A stretch of DNA of 64,000 nucleotides from Clostridia bacterium (lineage in GTDB: Bacteria > Bacillota > Clostridia > Christensenellales > UBA1242), in NCBI GenBank assembly GCA_900767835.1, contig CAAGAO010000029.1, forward strand, positions 1-64,000, given 5' to 3'. This document shows, piece by piece, positions 45,861 to 55,480 of this stretch. Each line of letters opens with the position of its first letter. Positions within the stretch are counted from its first letter, which is position 1. Under the pieces are notes generated by a model. That model was not told the origin of the DNA, did no database searches, and was given only the letters and a program-made list of their open reading frames with translations. A program made the translations under genes and the position numbers.

Positions 45861-48800
45861 TTAATGATTCATATATTCATAGGCTTCGCCAGATGCAAAA
45901 TCATTTATTTGTTTTTGTACCGAAAAATTTTCGTTGGAATATAGCATAAATCTAAATGGTTGTTTACCAGACGCCATTTCTAAAATATTTTGTTTACGTG
46001 CATCATTTAATATACTAAAGTCTATTAAGTGTTGGTCAAGTGTCGCACCCGTATAATCGGTTTTGTTTACTATACTATAATTTTTGCCACCACCATAAAG
46101 GGCAATTCCGCCATGAACATATTGTTCATCATTATACATCGTTGTAAGTGTTTTATATTTTTCTTGCTCGCTTGCATTTTTTATAATTTTTTGGAAATCA
46201 AAACTTAGCCCAAAAGAGTCCGTTCCTACCGTTTCTATCAAGGTTGAACTATCCACATTAGCGACTTTTTTCCAGTCATAAATACGCACATCACCTATTA
46301 AATTTAATATGCTAGGATAACTTGTGCCTGCTATATCATACCAACCGTAATCTTTCAACTTCCAAGAATTATAACTCTCACCCGCAAGGCATGGTCCTGC
46401 GAATTTGGTTTCTATGCCTATTGCAAAAATGCCACTTTCTGAAAGCATACTACTATTTAAATTTACAATAGTTTTAACATAATTTTGCATAAAATCGGCA
46501 TTATTTATGTTTGCATCATTGCGATACATAAAGCCCGCCAAGTTTGGTGATGCTTTATTAAATTTTTGTGCAAGTGTTGTTGCTGTGCTGATATCACCTA
46601 AAATGTGTTTGTTTGTACCCATTTTTAAAATGAACTCACGAGCCGAACGTAGTACACATTTGTTTATGTTTACTGTAATTTGTTTATCGCTATTTTCATA
46701 GTCGCCAAACACTCTTAAAACATTTCTGCCGTTTTGGATATAACAACCATTTAAAGTAACATTGTTACCCATAACTTCACAAGTTGTGCCAATATAATTT
46801 AGTTTAGTTAAATCGTCCACATTGTCGCAACCTTTAAGTTCAATGTTGTTTATTGATATGTTAGAGTTTCTTATTAAGAATACAATATTATCTTGCGCTT
46901 TGACGCTTGCAACATTATTTAGTGCGACCATATCTAATGGACCTTTAAATTTTGCAAAAGATAATGGTTTGTTTGTGATGTCAGTTAGGTTGGTTATATA
47001 TTCTGCATTTAATGTATGTCCGTTGCCATATACATTATTTTTAAACTCTACACAATAGTTAATTTGTGGTCTTTCCTTATTATTGTTTTTATAATATGTC
47101 CAATCTGCAGTTGTGTAAATTTGTTTAACTTCGCGCTCTAGTATTTCTTGTGCTTTTGCTTCCGTAATGCCATCTACCAAGTTTGTAGCAGAAGATGTCT
47201 TGTTTATAAGTTTTGTTCCGAGCATTATATCGTTTTGAATTGCAACTTGCTGACCAAGGTCGGTTGCTAGCATCAAATCGCTATAATTATATACATTAAC
47301 ACCATTTATGCAGTAAATTTTTAGATTTTCTTGCAATTTATCGTTAATTTTGTCGCAATTTTTATTTTTTAATGTTAAGGTAACTTCGCCATCTCCCACT
47401 ATTTTTAATTTGCCATTTTGCATATAAGCAATATTTTCATTTGATGATGTGATTTCAATTAATTCTTGATTTACCTTTGTTGATTCCGAATAAATTTTAA
47501 ACTCATACAAATTATCTTCAATTTGATTATTGTTTACAATTTTGTTGCCTAAAGTCCAAAGCCCTGCATTATGCCACCTATAATTCTCACTCTCCGAAAA
47601 GCGAAGACTTGTATATGCTTCCAACACTTCTATATCTTTCCCAAAACTAAAAAGTATTTTAGAGTTATAGTAGCATTCAATAGTTATGGTAACTTTGCCA
47701 GACTGCCTAGCCCTATAGAACATAGTATCTTGAGATAAGTTGTTTACTTCTAAAATTTGACTATTATTTGATTTTGCTCTGAAATAATAATTGCTATCTT
47801 CAATTATATGGCTAACTGCAAAATTCCCTGTTGAAAATGTTTCTAATGGCGATTTCGTGATATATTCTTTTAAATTTATTATTTCGCAATCTTCTGCTGA
47901 TATATATTCGTTTTTATTTATAGTTAAAGTTGAAATTGTCGTGTTTAAATAATTTAAATTAATTATTATCTTACCGTAATAATCTTCTTTTAATGTACAA
48001 AGAACTGTATATTCTAGGACATTGTCATGTATTTCGTAAGATTTATCAAAATTTACAATTAAAGCGGTATCGTATACAAAAGAAAAATCTTCTATTCCAC
48101 TTATACTTGTAAATTTGTTTAAATTCACTATCGCAGAAAAAGTTACTGTGCTTGTAACTATTTTTACTGCACTATTTTCTTGTCCATTTATTAGTGCTAC
48201 CTTATCCTCAGATATAGGTTTTACATTTATTGTCGTTTGTTTTGTAAATTCATTATCTCCACTTTTCACTTTTGTTGTGACTACAGCCTGCCCATTGCTT
48301 TTTGCAAGAGATGAACCCGTGACGGAATTTATACTTAAAACTTTCTCATTGTTTGACATAAAACTTACACTATCGTATTGTAAATTTTCTGGAATAGTTG
48401 TAATAGAAAAAATTATATTTTCACCTATGTCTAAATTATATATACCTGAACTGTGTAGTAATGAATCATCTTTATTGGAAGTGACTTTTATGTCTAAAAT
48501 TTTACTTGAAATTGTTTTTACACGAATTGAAGTCTTATAATTACCATCGACACTTCTTGCCGTGATTCTTATTTCACCCAAACCGTCAAAAGTTGCTGAA
48601 TCTTGTTCTATTAAACAAGAAACATTATCGCTTTCTTTAACCTTTTCCCACGAGTAAGAAATATCTTGATTGGTTGCATTTTTAGGGTACACTTCAGCAT
48701 TTAATATAATCATATTTGAGTCTGCCAAATCTAAAACCGTATATTCCTCATTTATAAACCTAACACCAGCAACCGACACATCAGTTTTTAAACTAACATA

Positions 48801-48875
48801 TTTTGTAAGCGAAAACATAACTAAAATCAGCACAAGAGGGACTGCCATAATGAATAAGATAATTTTATTCTTCAT
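45861..48875 (-). CDS. large surface protein coupled to the ABC permease
   Basis: 1004 residues. An N-terminal membrane segment (4-22, IILFIMAVPLVLILVMFSL) is probably an anchor. BIG2/Ig-like domains follow (EVYPKNATNQDISYSWEKV; VNSVTGSSLAKSNG-like pattern), then a right-handed beta-helix-like stretch (NVYGNGHTLNAEYITNL, VTLNGCYIQNGRNVLRVFG). It starts inside the end of the permease gene (11-bp overlap), which suggests that the permease works with it. It may be the substrate of the transporter or part of the surface complex with the 1846-residue protein. Confidence 0.7.
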   Translation of the reverse strand: MKNKIILFIMAVPLVLILVMFSLTKYVSLKTDVSVAGVRFINEEYTVLDLADSNMIILNAEVYPKNATNQDISYSWEKVKESDNVSCLIEQDSATFDGLGEIRITARSVDGNYKTSIRVKTISSKILDIKVTSNKDDSLLHSSGIYNLDIGENIIFSITTIPENLQYDSVSFMSNNEKVLSINSVTGSSLAKSNGQAVVTTKVKSGDNEFTKQTTINVKPISEDKVALINGQENSAVKIVTSTVTFSAIVNLNKFTSISGIEDFSFVYDTALIVNFDKSYEIHDNVLEYTVLCTLKEDYYGKIIINLNYLNTTISTLTINKNEYISAEDCEIINLKEYITKSPLETFSTGNFAVSHIIEDSNYYFRAKSNNSQILEVNNLSQDTMFYRARQSGKVTITIECYYNSKILFSFGKDIEVLEAYTSLRFSESENYRWHNAGLWTLGNKIVNNNQIEDNLYEFKIYSESTKVNQELIEITSSNENIAYMQNGKLKIVGDGEVTLTLKNKNCDKINDKLQENLKIYCINGVNVYNYSDLMLATDLGQQVAIQNDIMLGTKLINKTSSATNLVDGITEAKAQEILEREVKQIYTTADWTYYKNNNKERPQINYCVEFKNNVYGNGHTLNAEYITNLTDITNKPLSFAKFKGPLDMVALNNVASVKAQDNIVFLIRNSNISINNIELKGCDNVDDLTKLNYIGTTCEVMGNNVTLNGCYIQNGRNVLRVFGDYENSDKQITVNINKCVLRSAREFILKMGTNKHILGDISTATTLAQKFNKASPNLAGFMYRNDANINNADFMQNYVKTIVNLNSSMLSESGIFAIGIETKFAGPCLAGESYNSWKLKDYGWYDIAGTSYPSILNLIGDVRIYDWKKVANVDSSTLIETVGTDSFGLSFDFQKIIKNASEQEKYKTLTTMYNDEQYVHGGIALYGGGKNYSIVNKTDYTGATLDQHLIDFSILNDARKQNILEMASGKQPFRFMLYSNENFSVQKQINDFASGEAYEYMNH

Positions 48876-50517
48876 ATTTTACACCCCCGTTATTTAAATT
48901 TCGAACAAAATACCATATACTTAATATCAAAACTAAAATTGCCACAATTAAAGGGAAAACATAGAGCATAAATTTGCTAAGGTTATTGCCTTTAAGTAAA
49001 TTAAATATTGAATATAAAACAATTATTCCAACTAAAATAATTGTCGCAAAAAATGACAATATTAAGCATATGTTTGAACTAGGAGTTGCAGTATCAGGCT
49101 CTCCTTTTGTGTTTTTTGCAAAAACTGGGTGTTTTAAATCATATATTGTGGCAAATAAATTTTCGGCAAGAGATAAACACTCAACAACAAAAGTAATGCC
49201 TAACGCCTGCCAAATTGTTATGTAACCATAACCAACTAAAACAAACGAACTAACTAAAACAGAAAATGATGAAACAATAAAGCATAATGTTATTTTAGGA
49301 AGTAAGATTTGGTAATTGGTTAAAGGTAATAATTTTAAATTATAAAAATTTTTGCCCTCGCGAGATATGCTAGATGCACAAAATGTGTTTGTTAAAAGAG
49401 CAAACATACAAAGCACAAAGAATGATATTTGATAACCTAAATCTAAATAAACTAAATTTTTTACAAGTCCCGATAAAAGTCTTGTACATAGAAGTGCCAA
49501 AATAGGCAAATCTATTGCCATTGCGAAAAGCGAAAATGCAAAACTTGGTGTGCGTATAATTGATTTTATTTCTTTATTAAACAAACTCAAAAACCAACCA
49601 TTTTGTTTTATGTGCTTTTTTACTCTATAAACTTTGTTATTTATGTAAGAGTTCTTTGATAGATAATTAAACAATTTTGCAAAGGCAAAGACGACAATTA
49701 CAGCCCCAACCACAATAAATAATAAAAGTATTAAAATTGCTACAAATCTATTGTTCCCTAACAGAAAATCACTTAAAAAATTGGCTGGGAAAGCAAAATT
49801 TGCTATTTTTTCTATAATTTTATACTTTCTTTCATCAAAAAAACTGTTTAAATTCCCCGACACCAATAAAGCATTTAACGCATTTAAAAATTTACCATAT
49901 ACATATATAACTAATGCCATTATGGCAGAATATGTAATAATTAATGTAATATATCTTGCTTGCATAAATTTTTTGAGATAGTAATAAGGTACAACTAAGA
50001 TGCAAGCAATGGCAATAGCAATAAGTGGCACAATAAACATTGTCAAAAATAAGCCAAAATAAAACATAACCGTTTGATGGCAAATAACACCAAACACTAT
50101 TCCAAAAGGAAGAACTGTTAAAAAACCAGAAATAAATTGCCAAAATAAAATACTCGTCAATTTATAAACAAAAAGGGTGCTATCTTTTATTGGTAATATG
50201 TAGTATTTTTCCATATCGTTATTGCCTACAATTTTTTTATAGATATTTTTGACTGCAGTAAAAATATTAATAATAATGACAACCAAAAATGTAATAGTTA
50301 AAAGTTCGTTTTGTCTTTGCAATGTGTTTGAAGGACTATTATTTATATATCCTTTTGATAAGGCAATATACAAAACAAGACCACTTATAAGCAAAAGTGC
50401 CATAAACAAAAAGTACAAAAAATAACCAAACTTTCCGTATGTGTTTTGTTTAGTTTTAAATTTGTTTTTAATTTCTTGTATATCCTTTTTATATAAGCAC
50501 CTTAATTGTTCTTTCAA
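48865..50517 (-). CDS. ABC-2-type transporter permease
   Basis: 550 residues with about 12-14 membrane segments, a long cytosolic start (DIQEIKNKFKTKQNTYGKFG) and a final basic tail. It lacks an ATPase domain. The ATPase gene lies 71 bp upstream in the same direction (50589-51320). The arrangement ATPase, permease, large surface protein is that of an exporter of polypeptides or polysaccharide. The substrate is not visible from the sequence. Confidence 0.75.
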   Translation of the reverse strand: MKEQLRCLYKKDIQEIKNKFKTKQNTYGKFGYFLYFLFMALLLISGLVLYIALSKGYINNSPSNTLQRQNELLTITFLVVIIINIFTAVKNIYKKIVGNNDMEKYYILPIKDSTLFVYKLTSILFWQFISGFLTVLPFGIVFGVICHQTVMFYFGLFLTMFIVPLIAIAIACILVVPYYYLKKFMQARYITLIITYSAIMALVIYVYGKFLNALNALLVSGNLNSFFDERKYKIIEKIANFAFPANFLSDFLLGNNRFVAILILLLFIVVGAVIVVFAFAKLFNYLSKNSYINNKVYRVKKHIKQNGWFLSLFNKEIKSIIRTPSFAFSLFAMAIDLPILALLCTRLLSGLVKNLVYLDLGYQISFFVLCMFALLTNTFCASSISREGKNFYNLKLLPLTNYQILLPKITLCFIVSSFSVLVSSFVLVGYGYITIWQALGITFVVECLSLAENLFATIYDLKHPVFAKNTKGEPDTATPSSNICLILSFFATIILVGIIVLYSIFNLLKGNNLSKFMLYVFPLIVAILVLILSIWYFVRNLNNGGVKYEE

Positions 50518-50571
50518 GTTTACTCCATTATAAAAGTATTAAATTAATTAAAAATTTCAATTTTTTATTAA

Positions 50572-50604
50572 TTTTTGCTATATTTTTGCTATATTTTTGC
50601 TATA
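50572..50604. repeat. three copies of an 11-bp tandem repeat
   Basis: TTTTTGCTATA lies three times in a row (50572, 50583, 50594), with a partial fourth, over the stop codon of the ABC ATPase. A change of copy number would change the length of the gap and the last codons (NIAKI). Confidence 0.8.
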
Positions 50605-51320
50605 TTTTCAATAAAATATTGTTCTAAAGATTTTCCATTATGCTCATTAGTAAAGTTTTTAACTTCACATTCTTCTACTATTTCACCTTTTTGTATTATA
50701 TAAATTCTATCACATATTTTTTCCACAATATGCAAATCATGAGAAGAAAAAATTACTGTTTTTTTATGCGTTATGTAGTCTAACATTAATTGCTCAACCT
50801 CATAAGTTGTTGATGCATCTAGTCCAGTAAAAGGTTCATCTAAAATCCAAACATTTGGTTGATAAATTAACACCCCCATAATGCATATTTTTTGTTTCAT
50901 ACCAAAAGAGTACGAACTAATTAAACTGTTAATTTTATCTCCAAGTTTAAAAGTTTGTTCTAATGCCTCTAGCCTTTTCTTGCGAATATCTGCTGGAACT
51001 TTAAATATATCTGCCATAAAATTTACATACTCAAAGCCAGTCATATTTTCAAAAACCGAATGGTCGTCCGAAATATAACCAAATTGTTTTTTTGCGTCAA
51101 TGCTTTGAGTTTTTATATTGAACCCATTTATTAAAATTTCGCCTTCAGAAAAATCTAAAAGTCCAACAAGACATTTAAGTAATGTGCTTTTACCCGCACC
51201 ATTACCGCCAACAATACCAACAATTTCTCCAGGCTTGCATGTAAAATTTGCATTTTTTAATGAAAAATAACTATTATTTTTATATTTTTTTGATAAATTT
51301 TTAATTTCTACCATTTCCAA
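50589..51320 (-). CDS. ABC transporter ATP-binding protein
   Basis: 243 residues. Walker A GGNGAGKST, Q-loop before YISDDHSVF, a signature SYSFGMKQK in place of LSGGQ, Walker B VWILDEPFTGLD and the switch His (FSSHDLH). This is the ABC-2-type drug/polypeptide exporter subfamily. It pairs with the permease at 48865-50517. The non-standard signature (SFGMKQ) is common in this branch. The C-terminal end lies in the 11-bp repeats. Confidence 0.9.
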   Translation of the reverse strand: MEMVEIKNLSKKYKNNSYFSLKNANFTCKPGEIVGIVGGNGAGKSTLLKCLVGLLDFSEGEILINGFNIKTQSIDAKKQFGYISDDHSVFENMTGFEYVNFMADIFKVPADIRKKRLEALEQTFKLGDKINSLISSYSFGMKQKICIMGVLIYQPNVWILDEPFTGLDASTTYEVEQLMLDYITHKKTVIFSSHDLHIVEKICDRIYIIQKGEIVEECEVKNFTNEHNGKSLEQYFIENIAKI

Positions 51321-51538
51321 ACCTTATATTACCTAATTTTTACTACTTTTTTGTTTATTACTTAAAGTATATTTTACCATAATTATATATATTTTACAAA
51401 TTAATTACCTAGACAAATTTTAGCATTTTAAAAATACAAAATTAAAATAACATATGTCGAAATATAAAACAATTAATCGAGTTTTTAGCAAGATAAAAAA
51501 GTTTTAACAAAATAAGATAAATTTTCATAAAGAAAAGT
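51321..51538. promoter_or_regulatory. divergent gap between transporter and lysine genes
   Basis: 218 bp of AT-rich DNA holds the promoters of the minus-strand ABC operon and the plus-strand dapA operon. No strong -10/-35 pair or riboswitch-like fold (lysine L-box) is visible. Confidence 0.4.
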
Positions 51539-52438
51539 ATGAAAAAAATATTATACAGCGGTGTTGGGACCGCACTTATAACCCCTTTTAAAAATGAAAA
51601 AGTTGATTATAACTCTTTAGAATTGTTAATTGAAAAACAGCTTAACGCAAATATAGATGCTCTAATTATTTTAGGAACGACTGGAGAGCCAGCAACCATA
51701 CCACCAAAAGAAAGAAAAGAAATTATTAATTTTTGTAAAAAAGCAACCAACAACAAAACTAAACTAATTATTGGTTGCGGATCTAACGATACGCAAAAAG
51801 CAATAAAACTCTATAATCAAGCAGAAGAAATGGGAGCAGATGGAGCATTAATTGTGACTCCTTATTACAACAAATGTTCACAAAACGGTTTAGTAGAACA
51901 TTATAAAAAAATAAGTGAGAATGGGAGTTTGCCCATTATTGTTTATAACGTCCCAAGTAGAACGGGAGTAAATATTTTACCTGATACAATGAAGTCTCTT
52001 ACAAGTATCAAAAATATATGTGGATTAAAAGAGGCAAACGGAAATATAAATCAAATCTTAGACGATTTTGCACAATGCAACCTAATAACAGCAATATATT
52101 CGGGCGAAGATTTATTGAATAGTATATTTTATACTCTTGGCGGGAGTGGTTGTATTTCGGTTGTTAGCAATATATTCCCTAAATTATGTAAGAAAATTTT
52201 TGAATTAAATAAAAGTCATCTATATGATAATATGTTCATATTGCAACAACGATTACTGCCTTTTACAAAAGCATTATTTAGAGAAGTTAATCCTATTGGA
52301 ATAAAAGCAGGGCTAAATTATTTAGGTTTATGTAAAAATGAGTTAAGACTCCCCTTGACCCCTATTTTAAACGAAAATTTTGAAACATTAAAGATGGAGA
52401 TTAATAAAGTTGTAGGTCTAGAAAATGATTGTATGTAA
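51539..52438 (+). CDS. dapA: 4-hydroxy-tetrahydrodipicolinate synthase
   Basis: 299 residues, normal length. It condenses pyruvate with aspartate semialdehyde on the way to diaminopimelate and lysine. Schiff-base Lys164 (CGLKEANG), Tyr136 (YNVPSRTG), GTTGE (46-50), Tyr109-Tyr110 (VTPYYN) and Gly-rich DGALIVTP are all present. AAGAAAAGT before ATG is a poor ribosome binding site. It overlaps the aspartate kinase gene by 14 bp. It is the first gene of a short lysine operon. Confidence 0.95.
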   Translation: MKKILYSGVGTALITPFKNEKVDYNSLELLIEKQLNANIDALIILGTTGEPATIPPKERKEIINFCKKATNNKTKLIIGCGSNDTQKAIKLYNQAEEMGADGALIVTPYYNKCSQNGLVEHYKKISENGSLPIIVYNVPSRTGVNILPDTMKSLTSIKNICGLKEANGNINQILDDFAQCNLITAIYSGEDLLNSIFYTLGGSGCISVVSNIFPKLCKKIFELNKSHLYDNMFILQQRLLPFTKALFREVNPIGIKAGLNYLGLCKNELRLPLTPILNENFETLKMEINKVVGLENDCM

Positions 52439-53666
52439 ATTTGGTGGAACAAGTGTGTCAGATACAATCTCCGCTAAAAACATAAAAAAAATAGTGTCAT
52501 CTAACCCCAATAGGCATATTATTGTTTTTTCTGCAATAGGCAAAAATAAACAATATTTTAAAAAGGTTACAGACGAATTATATGAATGTTTTTTCATATA
52601 CCAACAAAACAAATCAACATCAAAATCTTTACTTTTAAACATTTTCAATAAGTATAAACATTTAGCAAAAACACTAAATGTCAAGTTTGGTTTTAATAAA
52701 GAATTCAACCGTATTATTTCACTTATAAATCAAAACAAATTAACAAAGGAATATTTAGTATCAAGAGGCGAATATCTAAGTGCGTTGTTATTTTCAAAAT
52801 ATTTAGGTTTTAAATTTCTTGACGCATCAAAATACATAATTTTTAATAACAACGGAAAATTTAATTACGCATTAACAAAAGCAAGATTAAATACTTTAAA
52901 CAAAAATAAAAAATATTGTATTGGCGGGTTTTATGGAGGAACAAAAAAGGGCGATATAAGAATATTTCCACGAGGTGGTTCAGATATTACTGGTGCTATT
53001 ATTGCAAAAGCACTCAATGCCGAAATTTACGAAAACTACACAGATGTGAACGGAGTATACAATAAAAATCCTAACATTTTTAGTAATGCCGTACAACTCC
53101 CATTTTTAAATTACAAAACTGCCTACCAAATGGCAGATGCAGGCAATGAAGTTGTACATAAAACAGCATTAAACTTTCTTAAAGATTCAAACACTGTTTT
53201 GATAGTAAAAAATACAAGAAATTCAAATTGTTTTGGAACTGTTTTGGTTTGTACAAATTATCTTTTTAACGATATTTATGTTTGTCTTTCAAATGCATAT
53301 TTATTAGAAGTAAAAGAATTAGATAATTTAAAATTAGAAAAAATAAAGCAATATTCTAATGTAAAAAAAACAATATTTCACAACAGCAAATACTATGTAA
53401 TTTTTGACGAATTGTATGTAAACAAAGAAAAACTTTTATCAATCAACTTGAAAGCAAGTTTATATAATGCATATATGTTTACAATCTTTTGCAATAACAA
53501 ATTTGATAAAAATCATATTAAAAAGTTAAAAATATTGCAAAAAAAGTTAAAAAACACCCAAATTTTATCAAAATTCTTATCTTATAAGAATAATTTTATT
53601 GTTTTGTGTTTAAAGGAAAATTATAATAAAGTCGTGCAAGAACTAAACAAATATTTACAAAAATAA
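52425..53666 (+). CDS. lysC: aspartate kinase
   Basis: 413 residues. KFGGTSVSD (5-13) and RGGSDITGAIIAKAL mark the kinase domain of aspartokinases. TDVNGVYNKNPN and MADAGNEVVHKTAL follow as expected. The C-terminal ACT part (about 290-413) is poorly conserved and Lys/Asn-rich, so feedback control may be weak or different. It overlaps dapA by 14 bp, so translation is probably coupled. It supplies aspartyl phosphate to the DAP pathway. Confidence 0.9.
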   Translation: MIVCKFGGTSVSDTISAKNIKKIVSSNPNRHIIVFSAIGKNKQYFKKVTDELYECFFIYQQNKSTSKSLLLNIFNKYKHLAKTLNVKFGFNKEFNRIISLINQNKLTKEYLVSRGEYLSALLFSKYLGFKFLDASKYIIFNNNGKFNYALTKARLNTLNKNKKYCIGGFYGGTKKGDIRIFPRGGSDITGAIIAKALNAEIYENYTDVNGVYNKNPNIFSNAVQLPFLNYKTAYQMADAGNEVVHKTALNFLKDSNTVLIVKNTRNSNCFGTVLVCTNYLFNDIYVCLSNAYLLEVKELDNLKLEKIKQYSNVKKTIFHNSKYYVIFDELYVNKEKLLSINLKASLYNAYMFTIFCNNKFDKNHIKKLKILQKKLKNTQILSKFLSYKNNFIVLCLKENYNKVVQELNKYLQK

Positions 53667-53734
53667 TTCATTATGGTAAAATATTTCTAAGTTTATATAG
53701 GCAAATTATAAAAGCCTTTATGATTGGAGATATT

Positions 53735-54619
53735 ATGAAGAATTTATTGGTCGTTTTTAATGAAAGTATTCCAGATGAAGTTTTTAAAGAAAAAAATGCA
53801 CACTTAATAGAGGTCGCAAAAAAATACAATGTTGACATAACATTTAAAAGCAATTCTGAAATTTTTACATTTTTAAATACAAACTCGGTTAAATCTTTTG
53901 GTGGCAATTTAAATTACGATTGTTGTTTATTTTTTGACCATGATACATACCTTGCAAAAAGCCTTGAAATGCTTGGAATGAGAGTAATTAATAGCAGTTA
54001 TGCTTTCTTGTTGTGTGAAAATAAAGCACATATGTATCAACAAATGATAACTAAACACATAAGTATACCTAGAACTTTTATATTACCAGAGCAGAACACA
54101 TATACTCGTCAAGGAATTGAAACTTTTGTTGAAGAAGCCGTTAGAGAACTATCTTTCCCAATGGTAGTAAAAATGTGGTACGGTTCATCAGGAGAAGGAG
54201 TTTACCTAGTAAAACGAAAAGACGACCTTTTTGCTGTCATAGATAAATTTAAAGGAAAAAACATTCTTCTTCAAGAATATATTGCAGAATCAGCAGGAAC
54301 AGATGTCCGCTTGTTTGTAATTAAAGATAAAGTTATGTGTGCCATTCGTCGTGAAAGTGCTGACGGGAACTTTAGGTCCAACGCCTCACTTGGCGGTAAA
54401 TTATCACCATATGTTCCAACCGTTATTGAAAACAAATTGGCCATTGATGCAACAAAAGCAATGGGTTGCGATTTTGCAGTAGTAGATATGCTAAAAGGTG
54501 TTACAGGCTCTCTTGTGTGCGAAGTAAATGCGACAGCAAATATCAGCAATTTTTACAAAACCACCCAAATTGACGTTTTTGAAAGTTTGATTAGGCTTTG
54601 CTTAAATAAAAAAATTTAA
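53735..54619 (+). CDS. RimK-family ATP-grasp ligase
   Basis: 294 residues from ATG at 53735 (GGAGATATT before it). An N-terminal pre-ATP-grasp part precedes an ATP-grasp domain (about 105-290) with MVVKMWYGSSGEGVYLVK, LLQEYIAESAGTDVRLFV, FRSNASLGGK, and the metal-binding end CEVNATANISNF. The family joins amino acids such as glutamate to protein or peptide ends (RimK/LysX/CofF). It lies 68 bp behind lysC, but lysW or other AAA-pathway genes are absent, so the substrate is open. Confidence 0.8.
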   Translation: MKNLLVVFNESIPDEVFKEKNAHLIEVAKKYNVDITFKSNSEIFTFLNTNSVKSFGGNLNYDCCLFFDHDTYLAKSLEMLGMRVINSSYAFLLCENKAHMYQQMITKHISIPRTFILPEQNTYTRQGIETFVEEAVRELSFPMVVKMWYGSSGEGVYLVKRKDDLFAVIDKFKGKNILLQEYIAESAGTDVRLFVIKDKVMCAIRRESADGNFRSNASLGGKLSPYVPTVIENKLAIDATKAMGCDFAVVDMLKGVTGSLVCEVNATANISNFYKTTQIDVFESLIRLCLNKKI

Positions 54620-54726
54620 CAATTCAATCTTATACTTATAAGCAAAAATATTTGAAACATAGATTTTGTTTGTAATGAATATTAGAAAACACTAAATTTT
54701 GTTCGCGTTGTTACTATATCTTTTAA

Positions 54727-54765
54727 AAAATATGCTTCAATTTTTATCTAATTGAAGCATATTTT
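54727..54765. terminator. bidirectional terminator between ligase and sigma genes
   Basis: AAAATATGCTTCAATT and AATTGAAGCATATTTT pair perfectly, with A-runs and T-runs on both sides. Confidence 0.9.
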
Positions 54766-54782
54766 ATTTATTCTTAGTTTTA

Positions 54783-55409
54783 TTATAATAATTCTTCGAG
54801 TTTTTTCTTTGTTCTTGAAATAGCATTATCAACCGATTTTGTTGTGTCACCTATTTTTTCCGCAATTTGTGCATAAGAAAGACCATTTAAATACAAAACA
54901 AGAACTTTTTTCTCTTTTATTGACAAATTTTCGTTTATTATTCTATTTATCTCATTTTTTTGTTCCTCAGCCAAAAGTGCATCTTCTGGATCCAATATGT
55001 TTGATGGAACATACAAACTGACGTCTTCATCATCTAAATCTTTTCCATCCAAAAGTACCGAGCCTTGATTTGAAAGCGATAAACTTTCATTCAACATTTT
55101 ATTTTTTAACCTATTCGCTTTTTTGACTGCCGACTGTACCGCCCTAGTTATACATAAAGTTGCAAATGATTTAAAACTTGCACCATTATCTGTATATGTT
55201 CTACAAGCACTATACAAACCAAGCATTGCTTCTTGCAAGATGTCTTCACTTTCTGCACCAACCAAAAAATAAGAACGCGCAATTTTGCTTGCAAGTGATT
55301 TATATTTTTCCAACAAAAAATCTAGTGCGTTTTCGTCACCACTTTTGTACAATAATAAAATTTGTTCATCAGTTAAAGAATTATACATATTTTTTACTTT
55401 TTTATCCAC
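54783..55409 (-). CDS. SigH-like sigma-70 factor
   Basis: 208 residues. Region 2 (LLEKYKSLASKIARSYFLVG, then AESEDILQEAMLGLYSACRT) and region 4 (LNGLSYAQIAEKIGDTTKSV) are clear. The length and the GASFKSFATLCITRAVQSAV segment match the SigH (Spo0H) group, which serves stationary-phase and early sporulation or competence genes in Firmicutes. Whether the host sporulates cannot be told here. It lies 71 bp behind parC. Confidence 0.8.
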   Translation of the reverse strand: MDKKVKNMYNSLTDEQILLLYKSGDENALDFLLEKYKSLASKIARSYFLVGAESEDILQEAMLGLYSACRTYTDNGASFKSFATLCITRAVQSAVKKANRLKNKMLNESLSLSNQGSVLLDGKDLDDEDVSLYVPSNILDPEDALLAEEQKNEINRIINENLSIKEKKVLVLYLNGLSYAQIAEKIGDTTKSVDNAISRTKKKLEELL

Positions 55410-55480
55410 AAGTTGAATTGCTTTAAAATTTTAATAATCATCAAACTATTATTTGATTCTCGACTTCTAAATTATAACCT

